A stretch of 64,000 nt of DNA from Pseudomonas sp. Irchel 3E13 (GCF_900187455.1 NZ_FYDX01000014.1:124001-188000), one strand, 5' to 3'; positions 1 to 8,427 are shown, numbered from the stretch's first letter. Program-made: numbers and translations. The notes: generated from the letters alone by a model not told the origin.

Positions 1-1467
1 TCCGAGCGCGCCTTCCGCATCGCCGAATACCTCGGTGCCGACCAGTCCGCGCTGGACACCTCGTTGATCTGGGCGAAAAACGACCCTGAAAACATCGATG
101 CGCAGCGCGCCGCCGCGATCCAGCTGGCCCGCGCCGGGCGCTACGACGACTCCATGGTGTTCATGGAAAAGGTGCTGCAAGGCCAGGGCGACACGCATTT
201 CGACTTCCTTGCCCTGTCCGCCGCCGAAACCGATCAGGACACCCGCGACGGCCTGCAAAAAAGTTTCGACCGCCTGCTGCAAAAGTACCCGGACAACAGC
301 CAGTTGGTGTTCGGCAAGGCCCTGCTGCTGCAACAGGACGGCAAGTCCCAGGCGGCCCTGAGCCTGCTTGAAGAACATCCGCCGCAAGACGACGAAATCG
401 CTCCGGTGCTGCTCCGCGCCCGCCTGCTGCAAAGCCTCGACCGCGGCCCGGAAGCCCTGCCGCTGCTGCGCAAGACCATCGCCCGCCACCCCGACGACAA
501 GCGCCTGCGCCTGACCTACGCGCGGATGTTGGTGGAACAGGACCGGGTCGATGACGCCAAGGTCGAGTTCGCCAGCCTGCTGCAGCAATACCCGGACGAC
601 GACGAACTGCGCTATTCCCTGGCGCTGGTCAGCCTCGAGGCCAAGGCCTACGACGAAGCGGCCACCTACCTGGAAGACCTGATCACCCGCGAAAGCCATG
701 TCGATGCCGCGCACCTGAACCTGGGCCGCATCCGCGAGGAGCGCAACGACCTGGAAGGCGCGCTGGCCGAATACGCCCAGGTCGGCCCCGGCAACGATTA
801 CCTGGCGGCGCAATTGCGCCAGGCCGATATCCTCATCGCCAACGGCCGCGCAGACGAAGCAACGCGCCGCCTCGACGCCGCCCGCGAAGCCCAGCCCGAC
901 TACGCGATCCAGCTTTATCTGATCGAAGCCGAGACCCTGGGCAACAACGGAAAGGATGCACAGGCGCTGCGGGTGCTGGAAAAAGCCATCAAGCAGTACC
1001 CCGACGACCTCAACCTGCTCTACACCCGCGCCATGCTCGCCGAGAAACGCGACGATCTGTCGCAGATGGAAAAGGACCTGCGCAGCATCATCACCCGCGA
1101 GCCGGAAAACGCCATGGCGCTCAACGCCCTCGGCTACACCCTCGCCGACCGCACCACGCGCTACGGCGAAGCCAAGGACCTGATCGAAAAAGCCCACCGG
1201 ATCAACCCGGACGACCCCGCCGTGCTCGACAGCCTCGGCTGGGTGAACTACCGCCTGGGCAACCTCGACGAAGCCGAGCGCCTGCTGCGCCGGGCCCTTG
1301 AGCGCTTCCCCGACCATGAAGTCGCGGCGCACCTGGGCGAAGTGCTCTGGGCCAACGGCAAGCGTCGCGAGGCGCGCCAGGTCTGGGCCAAGGCCTTTGA
1401 AGCGCAACCCGACAGCACCATCCTGCGCAAGACCGTCCTGCGCCTGACCGGATCCGAGACTCTTTAA
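1..1467 (+). CDS. TPR-repeat protein, 5' truncated by window edge
   Basis: The reading frame is open from base 1 and runs through the first TTG (64) without a stop, so the true start lies left of the window. The visible 488 residues are almost wholly tetratricopeptide repeats, including the diagnostic 'LDSLGWVNYRLGNLDEAERLL' type helix pairs near the end. The protein is probably the homologue of the approximately 590-residue TPR protein next to lolB in P. aeruginosa (PA4667, from memory). Such proteins are exported scaffolds; the signal sequence would be in the missing part. It ends 3 bases before lolB, so it is probably the first gene of a TPR–lolB–ispE operon. Its exact partner is unknown. 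Confidence 0.85.
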   Translation, partial: SERAFRIAEYLGADQSALDTSLIWAKNDPENIDAQRAAAIQLARAGRYDDSMVFMEKVLQGQGDTHFDFLALSAAETDQDTRDGLQKSFDRLLQKYPDNSQLVFGKALLLQQDGKSQAALSLLEEHPPQDDEIAPVLLRARLLQSLDRGPEALPLLRKTIARHPDDKRLRLTYARMLVEQDRVDDAKVEFASLLQQYPDDDELRYSLALVSLEAKAYDEAATYLEDLITRESHVDAAHLNLGRIREERNDLEGALAEYAQVGPGNDYLAAQLRQADILIANGRADEATRRLDAAREAQPDYAIQLYLIEAETLGNNGKDAQALRVLEKAIKQYPDDLNLLYTRAMLAEKRDDLSQMEKDLRSIITREPENAMALNALGYTLADRTTRYGEAKDLIEKAHRINPDDPAVLDSLGWVNYRLGNLDEAERLLRRALERFPDHEVAAHLGEVLWANGKRREARQVWAKAFEAQPDSTILRKTVLRLTGSETL

Positions 1468-1470
1468 ACC

Positions 1471-2088
1471 ATGTTCTTGCGCCATCTCATTACGTTCAGC
1501 CTGATTGCCCTGCTCGCCGGTTGCACCGGCTTCGGATCCCGCGAAGCCGTCGAAGGCCAGGGCAGCCCGCAACTCTGGCGTGAGCACAAACAGCAGTTGA
1601 GCACCCTCGACGGCTGGCAGATCAACGGCAAAGTCGGCATTCGCGCACCGAAGGATTCCGGCAGCGGCACCCTGTTCTGGCTGCAACGCCAGGATTACTA
1701 CGACATCCGCCTGTCCGGCCCGCTGGGTCGCGGCGCCGCCCGCCTGACCGGTCGTCCGGGCCAGGTAGTGCTGGAAGTCGCCAACCAGGGCCGTTTCGAA
1801 GCGCAATCGCCGGAAACCCTGCTGGCCGAGCAACTGGGCTGGGAGTTGCCGGTGTCGCACCTGGTCTGGTGGGTCCGTGGCCTGCCGGCTCCCGACAGCA
1901 AAAGCCGCCTGACCCTCGACGGCAACAGCCGCCTGGCCAGCCTCGAGCAGGATGGCTGGCAGGTGGAATACAGCAACTACACCCTGCAGAACGGTTACTG
2001 GCTGCCGGAACGCCTGAAGATGCATGGCCAGAACCTGGACGTGACGGTGGTCCTCAAGGAATGGCAACCGCGCCAACTGGGGCACTGA
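1471..2088 (+). CDS. lolB: Outer-membrane lipoprotein LolB
   Basis: LolB accepts lipoproteins from the periplasmic carrier LolA and inserts them in the outer membrane. The 205-residue product starts with a lipoprotein signal peptide ending in the lipobox LLAG-C (Cys18). The next part has the LolB fold signature 'WQINGKVGIRAP' followed by 'LSGPLGRGAARL'. Length matches the family. It lies 3 bases after the TPR gene and its stop is one base before the ispE start, so the three genes are almost certainly cotranscribed. The lolB–ispE–prs order is standard in pseudomonads. Confidence 0.95.
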   Translation: MFLRHLITFSLIALLAGCTGFGSREAVEGQGSPQLWREHKQQLSTLDGWQINGKVGIRAPKDSGSGTLFWLQRQDYYDIRLSGPLGRGAARLTGRPGQVVLEVANQGRFEAQSPETLLAEQLGWELPVSHLVWWVRGLPAPDSKSRLTLDGNSRLASLEQDGWQVEYSNYTLQNGYWLPERLKMHGQNLDVTVVLKEWQPRQLGH

Positions 2089-2089
2089 C

Positions 2090-2935
2090 ATGAGCACGCT
2101 GACCCTGCCCGCCCCGGCCAAGCTCAACCTGATGCTGCACATTCTTGGCCGTCGCCCCGACGGTTATCACGAGTTGCAAACGATCTTCCAGTTCCTCGAT
2201 CACGGTGACGAACTGCGCTTCGCCGTTCGCGAAGACGGTGAAATCCACCTGCGCACCGAGATCGACAGTGTTCCCCACGACAGCAACCTGATCGTCCGCG
2301 CCGCACGCAAATTGCAGCAGTTGACCGGCACCCCGCTGGGCGCCGACATCTGGCTGACCAAGGTGTTGCCCATGGGCGGCGGCATCGGTGGCGGCAGTTC
2401 GGATGCGGCCACCACGCTGCTCGGGCTGGATCACTTGTGGAAAACCGGTTGCAGCGAAGATCAACTGGCTGAACTGGGCCTGGGCCTGGGCGCCGACGTA
2501 CCGGTTTTCGTCCGCGGACACGCAGCGTTCGCCGAGGGCGTGGGTGAAAAACTCACGCCCGTGGACCCTGAAGAGCCGTGGTATGTCGTGCTGGTCCCAC
2601 AAGTGTCTGTAAGTACAGCAGAAATTTTTTCACACCCTTTGTTGACACGTGATTCAAAGCCCATTAAAGTGCGCCCCGTTCCCAAGGGAAACAGTCGTAA
2701 TGACTGCCAAGCGGTAGTTGAGCAAAGTTACCCAGAAGTACGTAACGCCTTGAGTTTGTTAAACAAATTCACTGATGCAAGGCTCACCGGAACTGGAAGT
2801 TGTGTGTTTGGGGCCTTCCCAGACAAAGCTGAAGCTGATAAAGTTTTGGCCCTTCTTGCAGAGACCCAAACAGGGTTCGTGGCAAAGGGAAGCAACATAT
2901 CAATGTTGCATCGCACGTTACGAAGTCTGCTCTAG
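2090..2935 (+). CDS. ispE: 4-diphosphocytidyl-2-C-methyl-D-erythritol kinase
   Basis: IspE phosphorylates CDP-methylerythritol in the non-mevalonate isoprenoid pathway, in the cytoplasm. The 281-residue protein has the substrate-binding start 'PAPAKLNL', the GHMP-kinase ATP loop 'PMGGGIGGGSSDAATTL' near residues 90–106, and the C-terminal 'LTGTGSCVFGAF' glycine motif. The start overlaps the end of lolB closely. The last third of the gene (from about base 2605) changes codon habit sharply: tta, ata, agg, gga and gta codons appear that are nearly absent from the first two thirds, and GC falls to about half. That segment also contains a promoter-like sequence for the downstream tRNA-Gln/prs transcript. 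The protein sequence itself looks normal throughout. Confidence 0.95.
   Translation: MSTLTLPAPAKLNLMLHILGRRPDGYHELQTIFQFLDHGDELRFAVREDGEIHLRTEIDSVPHDSNLIVRAARKLQQLTGTPLGADIWLTKVLPMGGGIGGGSSDAATTLLGLDHLWKTGCSEDQLAELGLGLGADVPVFVRGHAAFAEGVGEKLTPVDPEEPWYVVLVPQVSVSTAEIFSHPLLTRDSKPIKVRPVPKGNSRNDCQAVVEQSYPEVRNALSLLNKFTDARLTGTGSCVFGAFPDKAEADKVLALLAETQTGFVAKGSNISMLHRTLRSLL
2642..2677 (+). promoter_or_regulatory. Promoter nested in ispE, likely for tRNA-Gln–prs
   Basis: TTGACA (2642–2647) is followed, after 17 bases, by TAAAGT (2665–2670) and then a GC-only discriminator GCGCCCC. The same layout (TTGACA, 17 bases, AATAAT, GCGCGCC) precedes tRNA-Met at 38904 in this window. GC-rich discriminators are typical of stringently controlled stable-RNA promoters. 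Transcription would begin near 2677 inside ispE and run into tRNA-Gln and prs. The -10 element is only a 4/6 match, so this is an inference. Confidence 0.5.
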
Positions 2936-2969
2936 GAATCGAGTACAAGGTACTCGCAGCAACAGATAC

Positions 2970-3044
2970 AGGGGCGTCGCCAAGCGGTAAGGCAGCAGGT
3001 TTTGATCCTGCCATGCGTTGGTTCGAATCCAGCCGCCCCTGCCA
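2970..3044 (+). tRNA. tRNA-Gln (anticodon TTG)
   Basis: The cloverleaf is complete: acceptor arms AGGGGCG (2970–2976) and CGCCCCT (3034–3040) pair over 7 bp, the anticodon arm GCAGG…CCTGC encloses the loop TTTTGAT with anticodon TTG, the T-arm contains GTTCGAATC, and CCA is encoded (3042–3044). It lies between ispE and prs, an arrangement common in Pseudomonas. Confidence 0.97.
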
Positions 3045-3092
3045 TTTTCCTTATACTCATCCAGGTATACCCTCAGCCTTCAGGTACTGCGC

Positions 3093-4034
3093 GTGTCCAA
3101 GATGATGGTCTTTACGGGGAACGCCAACCCCGATCTGGCTCGGCGCGTCGTGCGTCAGCTGCATATCCCACTGGGTGATGTTTCTGTCGGTAAGTTCTCC
3201 GACGGCGAAATCAGCACTGAGATTAATGAAAACGTCCGCGGTAAAGACGTCTTTATCATTCAGCCGACTTGCGCGCCAACCAACGATAATCTGATGGAAC
3301 TGGTAGTGATGGCTGATGCCTTCCGCCGCTCCTCAGCGTCTCGAATCACTGCCGTGATTCCTTACTTCGGATATGCCCGCCAGGATCGCCGTCCGCGTTC
3401 GGCGCGTGTAGCTATCAGCGCCAAAGTTGTCGCTGACATGCTCACCGTCGTAGGTATCGACCGTGTTCTCACCGTCGACCTGCACGCTGACCAGATCCAG
3501 GGTTTCTTCGATATTCCGGTAGATAACATCTACGGCTCCCCCGTTCTGGTGGATGACATCGAAGACCAGCGTTTCGAAAACCTCATGATCGTTTCCCCGG
3601 ACATCGGTGGTGTCGTGCGTGCACGTGCCGTCGCCAAGTCCCTGGGTGTCGATCTGGGGATCATCGACAAACGCCGCGAGAAGGCCAATCACTCCGAAGT
3701 GATGCATATCATCGGTGATGTCGAAGGACGTACCTGTATTCTCGTCGACGATATGGTCGATACCGCCGGCACGTTGTGCCATGCGGCCAAGGCCCTGAAA
3801 GAACACGGCGCTGCCAAGGTTTACGCCTATTGCACGCACCCTGTCCTCTCCGGTCGCGCGATCGAGAATATCGAGAATTCCGTGCTCGACGAGCTGGTGG
3901 TGACCAACACCATCCCGCTGTCCGCCGCCGCACAAGCCTGTGACCGTATCCGTCAACTGGATATCGCACCGGTAGTTGCCGAAGCGGTTCGCCGCATCAG
4001 CAATGAAGAATCGATCAGCGCGATGTTCCGCTGA
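3093..4034 (+). CDS. prs: Ribose-phosphate pyrophosphokinase
   Basis: Prs makes phosphoribosyl pyrophosphate from ribose-5-phosphate and ATP, feeding purine, pyrimidine, histidine, tryptophan and NAD synthesis. A GTG start at 3093 gives a 313-residue protein beginning MSKMMVFTGNANPDLA, the standard length and N-terminus for pseudomonads; an upstream in-frame start at 3018 would lie inside the tRNA-Gln gene and is rejected. The PRPP loop 'CILVDDMVDTAGT' and the flexible-loop/ATP region 'YFGYARQDRRPRSAR' are intact. It follows tRNA-Gln by 48 bases and ends in a strong terminator. Confidence 0.97.
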   Translation: MSKMMVFTGNANPDLARRVVRQLHIPLGDVSVGKFSDGEISTEINENVRGKDVFIIQPTCAPTNDNLMELVVMADAFRRSSASRITAVIPYFGYARQDRRPRSARVAISAKVVADMLTVVGIDRVLTVDLHADQIQGFFDIPVDNIYGSPVLVDDIEDQRFENLMIVSPDIGGVVRARAVAKSLGVDLGIIDKRREKANHSEVMHIIGDVEGRTCILVDDMVDTAGTLCHAAKALKEHGAAKVYAYCTHPVLSGRAIENIENSVLDELVVTNTIPLSAAAQACDRIRQLDIAPVVAEAVRRISNEESISAMFR

Positions 4035-4070
4035 GGGCTTGCCCTCGCGAACACCCCGTTGACGTAAAGC

Positions 4071-4109
4071 GCCCCGCCCCAACACCTGTTGTTGGGGCGG
4101 GGCTTTTTT
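4071..4109 (+). terminator. Rho-independent terminator after prs
   Basis: A perfect 13-bp GC-rich stem (4071–4083 with 4091–4103, loop of 7 bases) is followed by six T residues (4104–4109). It separates prs from rplY. Confidence 0.95.
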
Positions 4110-4173
4110 GCCCACCCCGCTTTGGCGCTGGTCGCAAACGCCACTCGGGGGATGGCTACTCTGGAGATACAAA

Positions 4174-4770
4174 ATGACTGATTTCACTCTGAACGCCCAA
4201 GCGCGTACCGACCTGGGGAAAGGTGCGAGCCGCCGCCTGCGTCGTCTCGCCGCCCAAGTTCCTGCCGTTGTATACGGTGGCGACAAAGCGCCTGCATCGA
4301 TCGTAATGCTGGCTAAAGAAGTGGCCAAGCTGTTCGAAAACGAAGCTGCCTACAGCCACGTTATCGAGCTGAACATCGACGGCGTTAAAGAAAACGTCGT
4401 GGTCAAGGCCATGCAACGTCACCCAGCCAAGCAGTTCATCCTGCACGCCGACTTCGTTCGCGTTGTTGCTGGCCAGAAACTGACCGCCAAAGTACCGGTT
4501 CACTTCATCAACGAAGAAGCCCCGGTCAAGAAAGGCGGCGAAATCTCCCACGTAGTGGCCGAGATCGAAGTTTCCTGCGAAGCCAAAGACCTGCCTGAGT
4601 TCATCGAAGTCGACCTGGCCAACGCCGAAATCGGCACCATCATTCACCTGTCGGACCTGAAAGCTCCGAAAGGCGTTGAGTTCCTGGCTCTGACCCACGG
4701 TGATGACAAGGCTGTTGCCAACGTCCACGCCCCGCGCGTAGCACCTGAAGCAGAAGGCGCTGCCGAGTAA
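4174..4770 (+). CDS. rplY: 50S ribosomal protein L25/general stress protein Ctc
   Basis: This is the long (198-residue) Ctc form of L25, which binds 5S rRNA through its N-terminal domain and carries an extra C-terminal beta domain. The ATG at 4174 has GGAG 6–9 bases upstream and gives the canonical start MTDFTLNAQARTDLGKGASRRLRR. An in-frame start at 4108 would fall inside the prs terminator. The gene heads a rplY–pth–ychF group, all linked to translation. Confidence 0.96.
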   Translation: MTDFTLNAQARTDLGKGASRRLRRLAAQVPAVVYGGDKAPASIVMLAKEVAKLFENEAAYSHVIELNIDGVKENVVVKAMQRHPAKQFILHADFVRVVAGQKLTAKVPVHFINEEAPVKKGGEISHVVAEIEVSCEAKDLPEFIEVDLANAEIGTIIHLSDLKAPKGVEFLALTHGDDKAVANVHAPRVAPEAEGAAE

Positions 4771-4795
4771 TCCACTCGGTACGCCGGTGTTGACC

Positions 4796-4821
4796 GGGTT
4801 GCGGTGCTGACACCGCAACCC
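4796..4821 (+). other. Perfect GC-rich hairpin in the rplY–pth gap
   Basis: GGGTTGCGGTG (4796–4806) and CACCGCAACCC (4811–4821) form an 11-bp stem with a CTGA tetraloop. There is no T run after it, so it is not a standard terminator; it could set the relative expression of rplY (very high) and pth (low) by partial termination or mRNA protection. Confidence 0.6.
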
Positions 4822-4846
4822 CCAACTCCAAGGAAGAGCCCCTGAC

Positions 4847-5431
4847 GTGACAGCCATCCAGTTGATCGTCGGCCTGGGAAACCCGGGCCCCGAATACGAA
4901 CAGACCCGGCATAACGCAGGGGCTCTTTTCGTTGAACGCATTGCCAGCGCCCAGCGTGTCAATCTGACTGCTGACCGCAAGTATTTCGGCCTGACGGCAA
5001 AATTCAGCCATCAGGGCAACGATGTTCGTCTGTTGATCCCGACCACCTACATGAACCGCAGCGGCCAGTCCGTTGCTGCACTGGCCAATTTTTTCCGTAT
5101 CGAGCCAGATGCCATCCTGGTGGCCCACGACGAACTCGACCTGCCTCCGGGCGTCGCCAAACTCAAGAAAGGCGGCGGCCACGGCGGGCACAACGGCCTG
5201 CGCGACATCATCGCGCAGCTCGGCAACAAGAATGACTTTCACCGTCTGCGGCTTGGCATTGGCCACCCGGGTGATGCCAAGCTGGTGTCCAACTTCGTCC
5301 TGGGCAAGGCGCCGCGCGCCGAGCAGGAGAAGCTGGACGCCAGTATCGATTTTGCCCTCGGCGTGCTGCCGGACATCCTCGCCGGTGACTGGACGCGTGC
5401 GATGAGAGAGCTGCACAGCCAGAAGGCCTGA
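4847..5431 (+). CDS. pth: Peptidyl-tRNA hydrolase
   Basis: Pth frees tRNA from peptidyl-tRNAs that drop off the ribosome. A GTG start at 4847, preceded by AAGGAAGAG, gives 194 residues, the usual length. The catalytic segment 'TRHNAGALF' with the active-site histidine, 'TYMNRSGQSV' and the 'AHDELDLPPG' aspartate motif are present, as is the glycine-rich 'GGGHGGHNGLRDI'. It sits 76 bases after rplY across a hairpin and 21 bases before ychF, the same order as in many gammaproteobacteria. Confidence 0.97.
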   Translation: MTAIQLIVGLGNPGPEYEQTRHNAGALFVERIASAQRVNLTADRKYFGLTAKFSHQGNDVRLLIPTTYMNRSGQSVAALANFFRIEPDAILVAHDELDLPPGVAKLKKGGGHGGHNGLRDIIAQLGNKNDFHRLRLGIGHPGDAKLVSNFVLGKAPRAEQEKLDASIDFALGVLPDILAGDWTRAMRELHSQKA

Positions 5432-5452
5432 CTTCACGAAGAGGGATTCACC

Positions 5453-6553
5453 ATGGGATTCAATTGCGGCATCGTCGGCCTGCCCAACGTCGGCAAGTCC
5501 ACCCTGTTCAACGCCTTGACCAAATCCGGTATCGCGGCGGAGAACTTCCCCTTCTGCACCATCGAGCCGAACAGCGGCATCGTGCCAATGCCCGATGCGC
5601 GCCTGGACGCCCTGGCTGCGATCGTCAAACCGCAGCGCATCCTGCCGACCACCATGGAATTCGTCGACATCGCCGGCCTGGTGGCGGGCGCGTCCAAGGG
5701 TGAAGGCCTGGGCAACAAGTTCCTCGCCAACATCCGCGAAACCGATGCCATCGCCCACGTCGTGCGCTGCTTCGAAGACGAGAACGTGATCCACGTTTCC
5801 AATAGCGTCGACCCCAAGCGCGACATCGAGATCATCGACCTGGAACTGATCTTCGCCGACCTCGACAGCTGCGAGAAGCAACTGCAGAAAGTCACCCGCA
5901 ACGCCAAGGGCGGTGACAAGGAAGCACTGGCGCAGAAAGCCATCCTGGAAAAACTCATCCCCCACTTCACCGAAGGCAAGCCTGCGCGCAGCCTGATGAA
6001 GACCATGGGCGAAGACGAGAAAGCCGTGATCCGTGGCTTCCACCTGCTGACCAGCAAGCCGGTGATGTACATCGCCAACGTTGCTGAAGACGGCTTCGAG
6101 AACAACCCGCACCTGGACGTAGTCCGTGCCATCGCCGAAGAAGAAGGCGCGGTCGTGGTGCCGGTGTGCAACAAGATCGAAGCGGAAATCGCCGAGCTGG
6201 ACGAAGGCGAAGAGAAGGACATGTTCCTCGAGGCCCTGGGCCTGGAAGAGCCGGGCCTGAACCGCGTGATCCGCGCCGGTTACGGCCTGCTCAACCTGCA
6301 GACCTACTTCACCGCCGGCGTGCAGGAAGTTCGCGCCTGGACCGTGCGCATCGGCGCCACCGCCCCGCAAGCGGCCGGCGTGATCCACACCGACTTCGAG
6401 AAAGGCTTCATCCGCGCCGAAGTGGTCGCCTACGACGACTTCATCCAGTACAAGGGTGAAAGCGGCGCGAAGGAAGCCGGCAAATGGCGTCTGGAAGGCA
6501 AGGACTACATCGTCAAGGACGGTGACGTGATGCACTTCCGCTTCAACGTCTAA
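5453..6553 (+). CDS. ychF: Redox-regulated ATPase YchF (Obg family)
   Basis: YchF/OLA1 is a ribosome-binding P-loop NTPase that prefers ATP. The 366-residue product has the G1 loop 'GLPNVGKST' at residues 8–16, the G3-like 'DIAGLVAGASKGEGLGNKFL', and a C-terminal TGS domain ('VIHTDFEKGFIRAEV'). Start ATG has AGAGGGA upstream. It closes the rplY–pth–ychF set and is followed by a strong terminator that marks the left edge of the accessory region. Confidence 0.97.
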   Translation: MGFNCGIVGLPNVGKSTLFNALTKSGIAAENFPFCTIEPNSGIVPMPDARLDALAAIVKPQRILPTTMEFVDIAGLVAGASKGEGLGNKFLANIRETDAIAHVVRCFEDENVIHVSNSVDPKRDIEIIDLELIFADLDSCEKQLQKVTRNAKGGDKEALAQKAILEKLIPHFTEGKPARSLMKTMGEDEKAVIRGFHLLTSKPVMYIANVAEDGFENNPHLDVVRAIAEEEGAVVVPVCNKIEAEIAELDEGEEKDMFLEALGLEEPGLNRVIRAGYGLLNLQTYFTAGVQEVRAWTVRIGATAPQAAGVIHTDFEKGFIRAEVVAYDDFIQYKGESGAKEAGKWRLEGKDYIVKDGDVMHFRFNV

Positions 6554-6577
6554 GCGCCACGCCCGCATCACCCAAAA

Positions 6578-6609
6578 CCCCTTGAGGCCAACCGCCTCAA
6601 GGGGTTTTT
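6578..6609 (+). terminator. Terminator after ychF
   Basis: A 10-bp stem CCCCTTGAGG (6578–6587)/CCTCAAGGGG (6595–6604) with a 7-base loop is followed by five T. It probably also serves the convergent gene that ends at 6626. Confidence 0.95.
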
Positions 6610-6625
6610 CATTTCCAGTGCCCCG

Positions 6626-7645
6626 TCACCACGGCACCGGCAACGCGGGCGGCCCCTGCAACGACGGGAAATGCGGCAACACCTCCTCGGCCAGTTCCTG
6701 GATCACCTCCGCCGCGGGGCGTTGCGAGAACTGGATGCCCAGCGCCGCATGATTCACCCCCGCCGCCTGCCAGCGCTCCAGCAGGGCGATCAGGCCATTG
6801 CGCCCGGTGCGCAGGACGAAGCCGCCGCGCAGCGGCGTCGGTGGGTGGTCGGGGTCGTCCATCAGGTCCAGCCATTCATTGGTCATGTGCGGGCGAAAAC
6901 CACCGTCCGGGATCCGCTCGCGCCACGCGCGGATCTTCTCGGCCAAATGCTGCGGCCCGCGCACGGTGTGGGTCGCGTCCGGGTAGGTCAGCCAGCCGTC
7001 GGCCTGCTCGGCGATCCAGTCCAGCGACTGGCCGGATGAACGGGTGACGATCAGCGGGACCGAGCCGGTAGCCGGCTTTGGCAGCAACTGTGCGACGCTG
7101 ACGTGCCCCAGCGGCGAGTCCACCTCCAGCGCCCCCGCCGCCATGAGCTGACGGAAGTAACGCACCGACTGGGCGAAGCGCTCGCCGCGCCGGGCATGCT
7201 CCAGGCCATAGGCGGGAAATTCGATGGGCCGGTCACCCGAGGCGATACCCAGCACCAGTCGTCCACCGGACAACTGGTCGATGGTTGCGCTGGCCTTGGC
7301 CAGGTCGATCGGATGGCGCAGCGAGAAAATGATGCTGCCGGTGGCCAGCGCGACATTCCGCGTGCGGGCGGCGAGAAAGGCCAGGTAGGTGAACGGATCG
7401 AACACCTGCCCGGCGTCGCCGAAGTGCGGATCGAACAGCGGGATATCACGGACCCACACCGCGGCGAACCCGAGCCGGTCGATCGCGCTCACCCGTTCCG
7501 CCTGGCCGGCGAGGACGCTCATGTCGCCCTCGTAGAATCGCAGCGGCAGGAAGATCCCGAGGGTCAGGCGGTCCGGGGCGAACATGCGCCGATAGCCAGG
7601 ATGGTCGTGGAACGCGGAATACGGGGCGCCTTTGAAGCGACTCAT
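6626..7645 (-). CDS. Luciferase-like (LLM class) flavin oxidoreductase
   Basis: The protein (339 residues from ATG 7645) belongs to the bacterial luciferase-like fold, which binds FMN or F420 in a TIM barrel; the pattern 'VRDIPLFDPHFGDAGQVFDPFTYLAFLAARTR' and 'GGRLVLGIASGDRP' fits the luciferase-type oxidoreductase subgroup rather than a true luciferase. Substrate unknown. ATG 7645 has GGAGAGGA just upstream; another ATG at 7663 overlaps the gst stop as ATGA but has no ribosome-binding site. It is downstream of and co-directional with the GST gene, so the pair may act on the same electrophile. Confidence 0.85.
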   Translation of the reverse strand: MSRFKGAPYSAFHDHPGYRRMFAPDRLTLGIFLPLRFYEGDMSVLAGQAERVSAIDRLGFAAVWVRDIPLFDPHFGDAGQVFDPFTYLAFLAARTRNVALATGSIIFSLRHPIDLAKASATIDQLSGGRLVLGIASGDRPIEFPAYGLEHARRGERFAQSVRYFRQLMAAGALEVDSPLGHVSVAQLLPKPATGSVPLIVTRSSGQSLDWIAEQADGWLTYPDATHTVRGPQHLAEKIRAWRERIPDGGFRPHMTNEWLDLMDDPDHPPTPLRGGFVLRTGRNGLIALLERWQAAGVNHAALGIQFSQRPAAEVIQELAEEVLPHFPSLQGPPALPVPW

Positions 7646-7659
7646 GTCCTCTCCCCCAC

Positions 7660-8283
7660 TCATGCGCCGGTCGCCACGGCGGGCAGCGTCACGCCTTTCT
7701 GTACCGCCGGCCGCGCCGCGACGCGTTCATGCCAGGCGCTCAGGTGACGGTACTGGCTGAAATCGAAGTCGATGATCCGGGCGATATGGCTCCAGCCGAA
7801 CTGGGCGATATCGGCGATGGAGTAGCGGTCGCCCGCCAGCCAGGGGTGCGCGGACAGGCGCTGATCGAGCACGGCGAAGGCATCGGCGGTCAGCCGCCGG
7901 AAACGCTCGATGGCGGCGGGCACCGGCTGCTCGGCGAACACTTCGAAATGAACACGCTGGCCCATGATCGGCCCGACGCTGGAGGCGTGAAACTGCAGCC
8001 ACTTGATCGCCTCCCAGCGTCCTTGCAGGTCTCGCGGCAGCAGTTGCCCGGTCTTCTCGGCGAGGTACAACAGGATGGCGGCGGACTCGAACAACGTCAC
8101 GCCGGTGTCGTCGTCGACCAGCACCGGGATGCGCCCGTGGGGATTGAGCGCCAGGAATTCCGGCAGGCGGTGCTCCCCGGCGTCGATGCGAATGTGGTGC
8201 AGGCGATACGGCAGGCCCAGTTCTTCCAGAGCGATGCTGGCCTTGAAACCATTGGGCGAGCTGTCGGAGTAGAGGTGGATCAT
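7660..8283 (-). CDS. Glutathione S-transferase family protein
   Basis: A 207-residue cytosolic GST: the N-terminal thioredoxin-like domain starts 'MIHLYSDSSPNGFKASIALEELG' and carries the cis-proline glutathione-site block 'GRIPVLVDDD…LFESAAILLYLAEKTG'; the C-terminal helical domain has 'HPWLAGDRYSIADIAQFGW', the N-capping motif. ATG 8283 with AAGGAG upstream is chosen over longer in-frame starts. It is divergent from a LysR gene and followed by an overlapping flavin oxidoreductase; the LysR is the likely regulator. Confidence 0.9.
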   Translation of the reverse strand: MIHLYSDSSPNGFKASIALEELGLPYRLHHIRIDAGEHRLPEFLALNPHGRIPVLVDDDTGVTLFESAAILLYLAEKTGQLLPRDLQGRWEAIKWLQFHASSVGPIMGQRVHFEVFAEQPVPAAIERFRRLTADAFAVLDQRLSAHPWLAGDRYSIADIAQFGWSHIARIIDFDFSQYRHLSAWHERVAARPAVQKGVTLPAVATGA

Positions 8284-8410
8284 CAACGGGCTCCTTGCGG
8301 GTGATGCCGACTTTCTCCTTGAGAAAGCCTGGCTAAACCAGAACAATCCGGCTCAGCCCATGGTCGCCTCGTCTGTGCCCAGACAGAAACGATTTGATCT
8401 TCACTCACTC

Positions 8411-8425
8411 TTTAGGTCAGCTAAA
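8411..8425. promoter_or_regulatory. Candidate LysR operator TTTAG-N5-CTAAA
   Basis: A perfect inverted repeat with the T-N11-A pattern of LysR-type sites lies in the gst–lysR gap and ends only 2 bases before the lysR TTG start, a position that would suit autorepression. Confidence 0.5.
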
Positions 8426-8427
8426 CC

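Noticed and set aside
3018..3092. Upstream start for prs
   Set aside because: It would lie within tRNA-Gln; GTG 3093 gives the conserved N-terminus.
4640..6571. 643-codon open frame on the minus strand across pth and ychF
   Set aside because: Mirror of two certain genes; high-GC codon use leaves the antisense frame open. No ribosome site and no recognisable domain.
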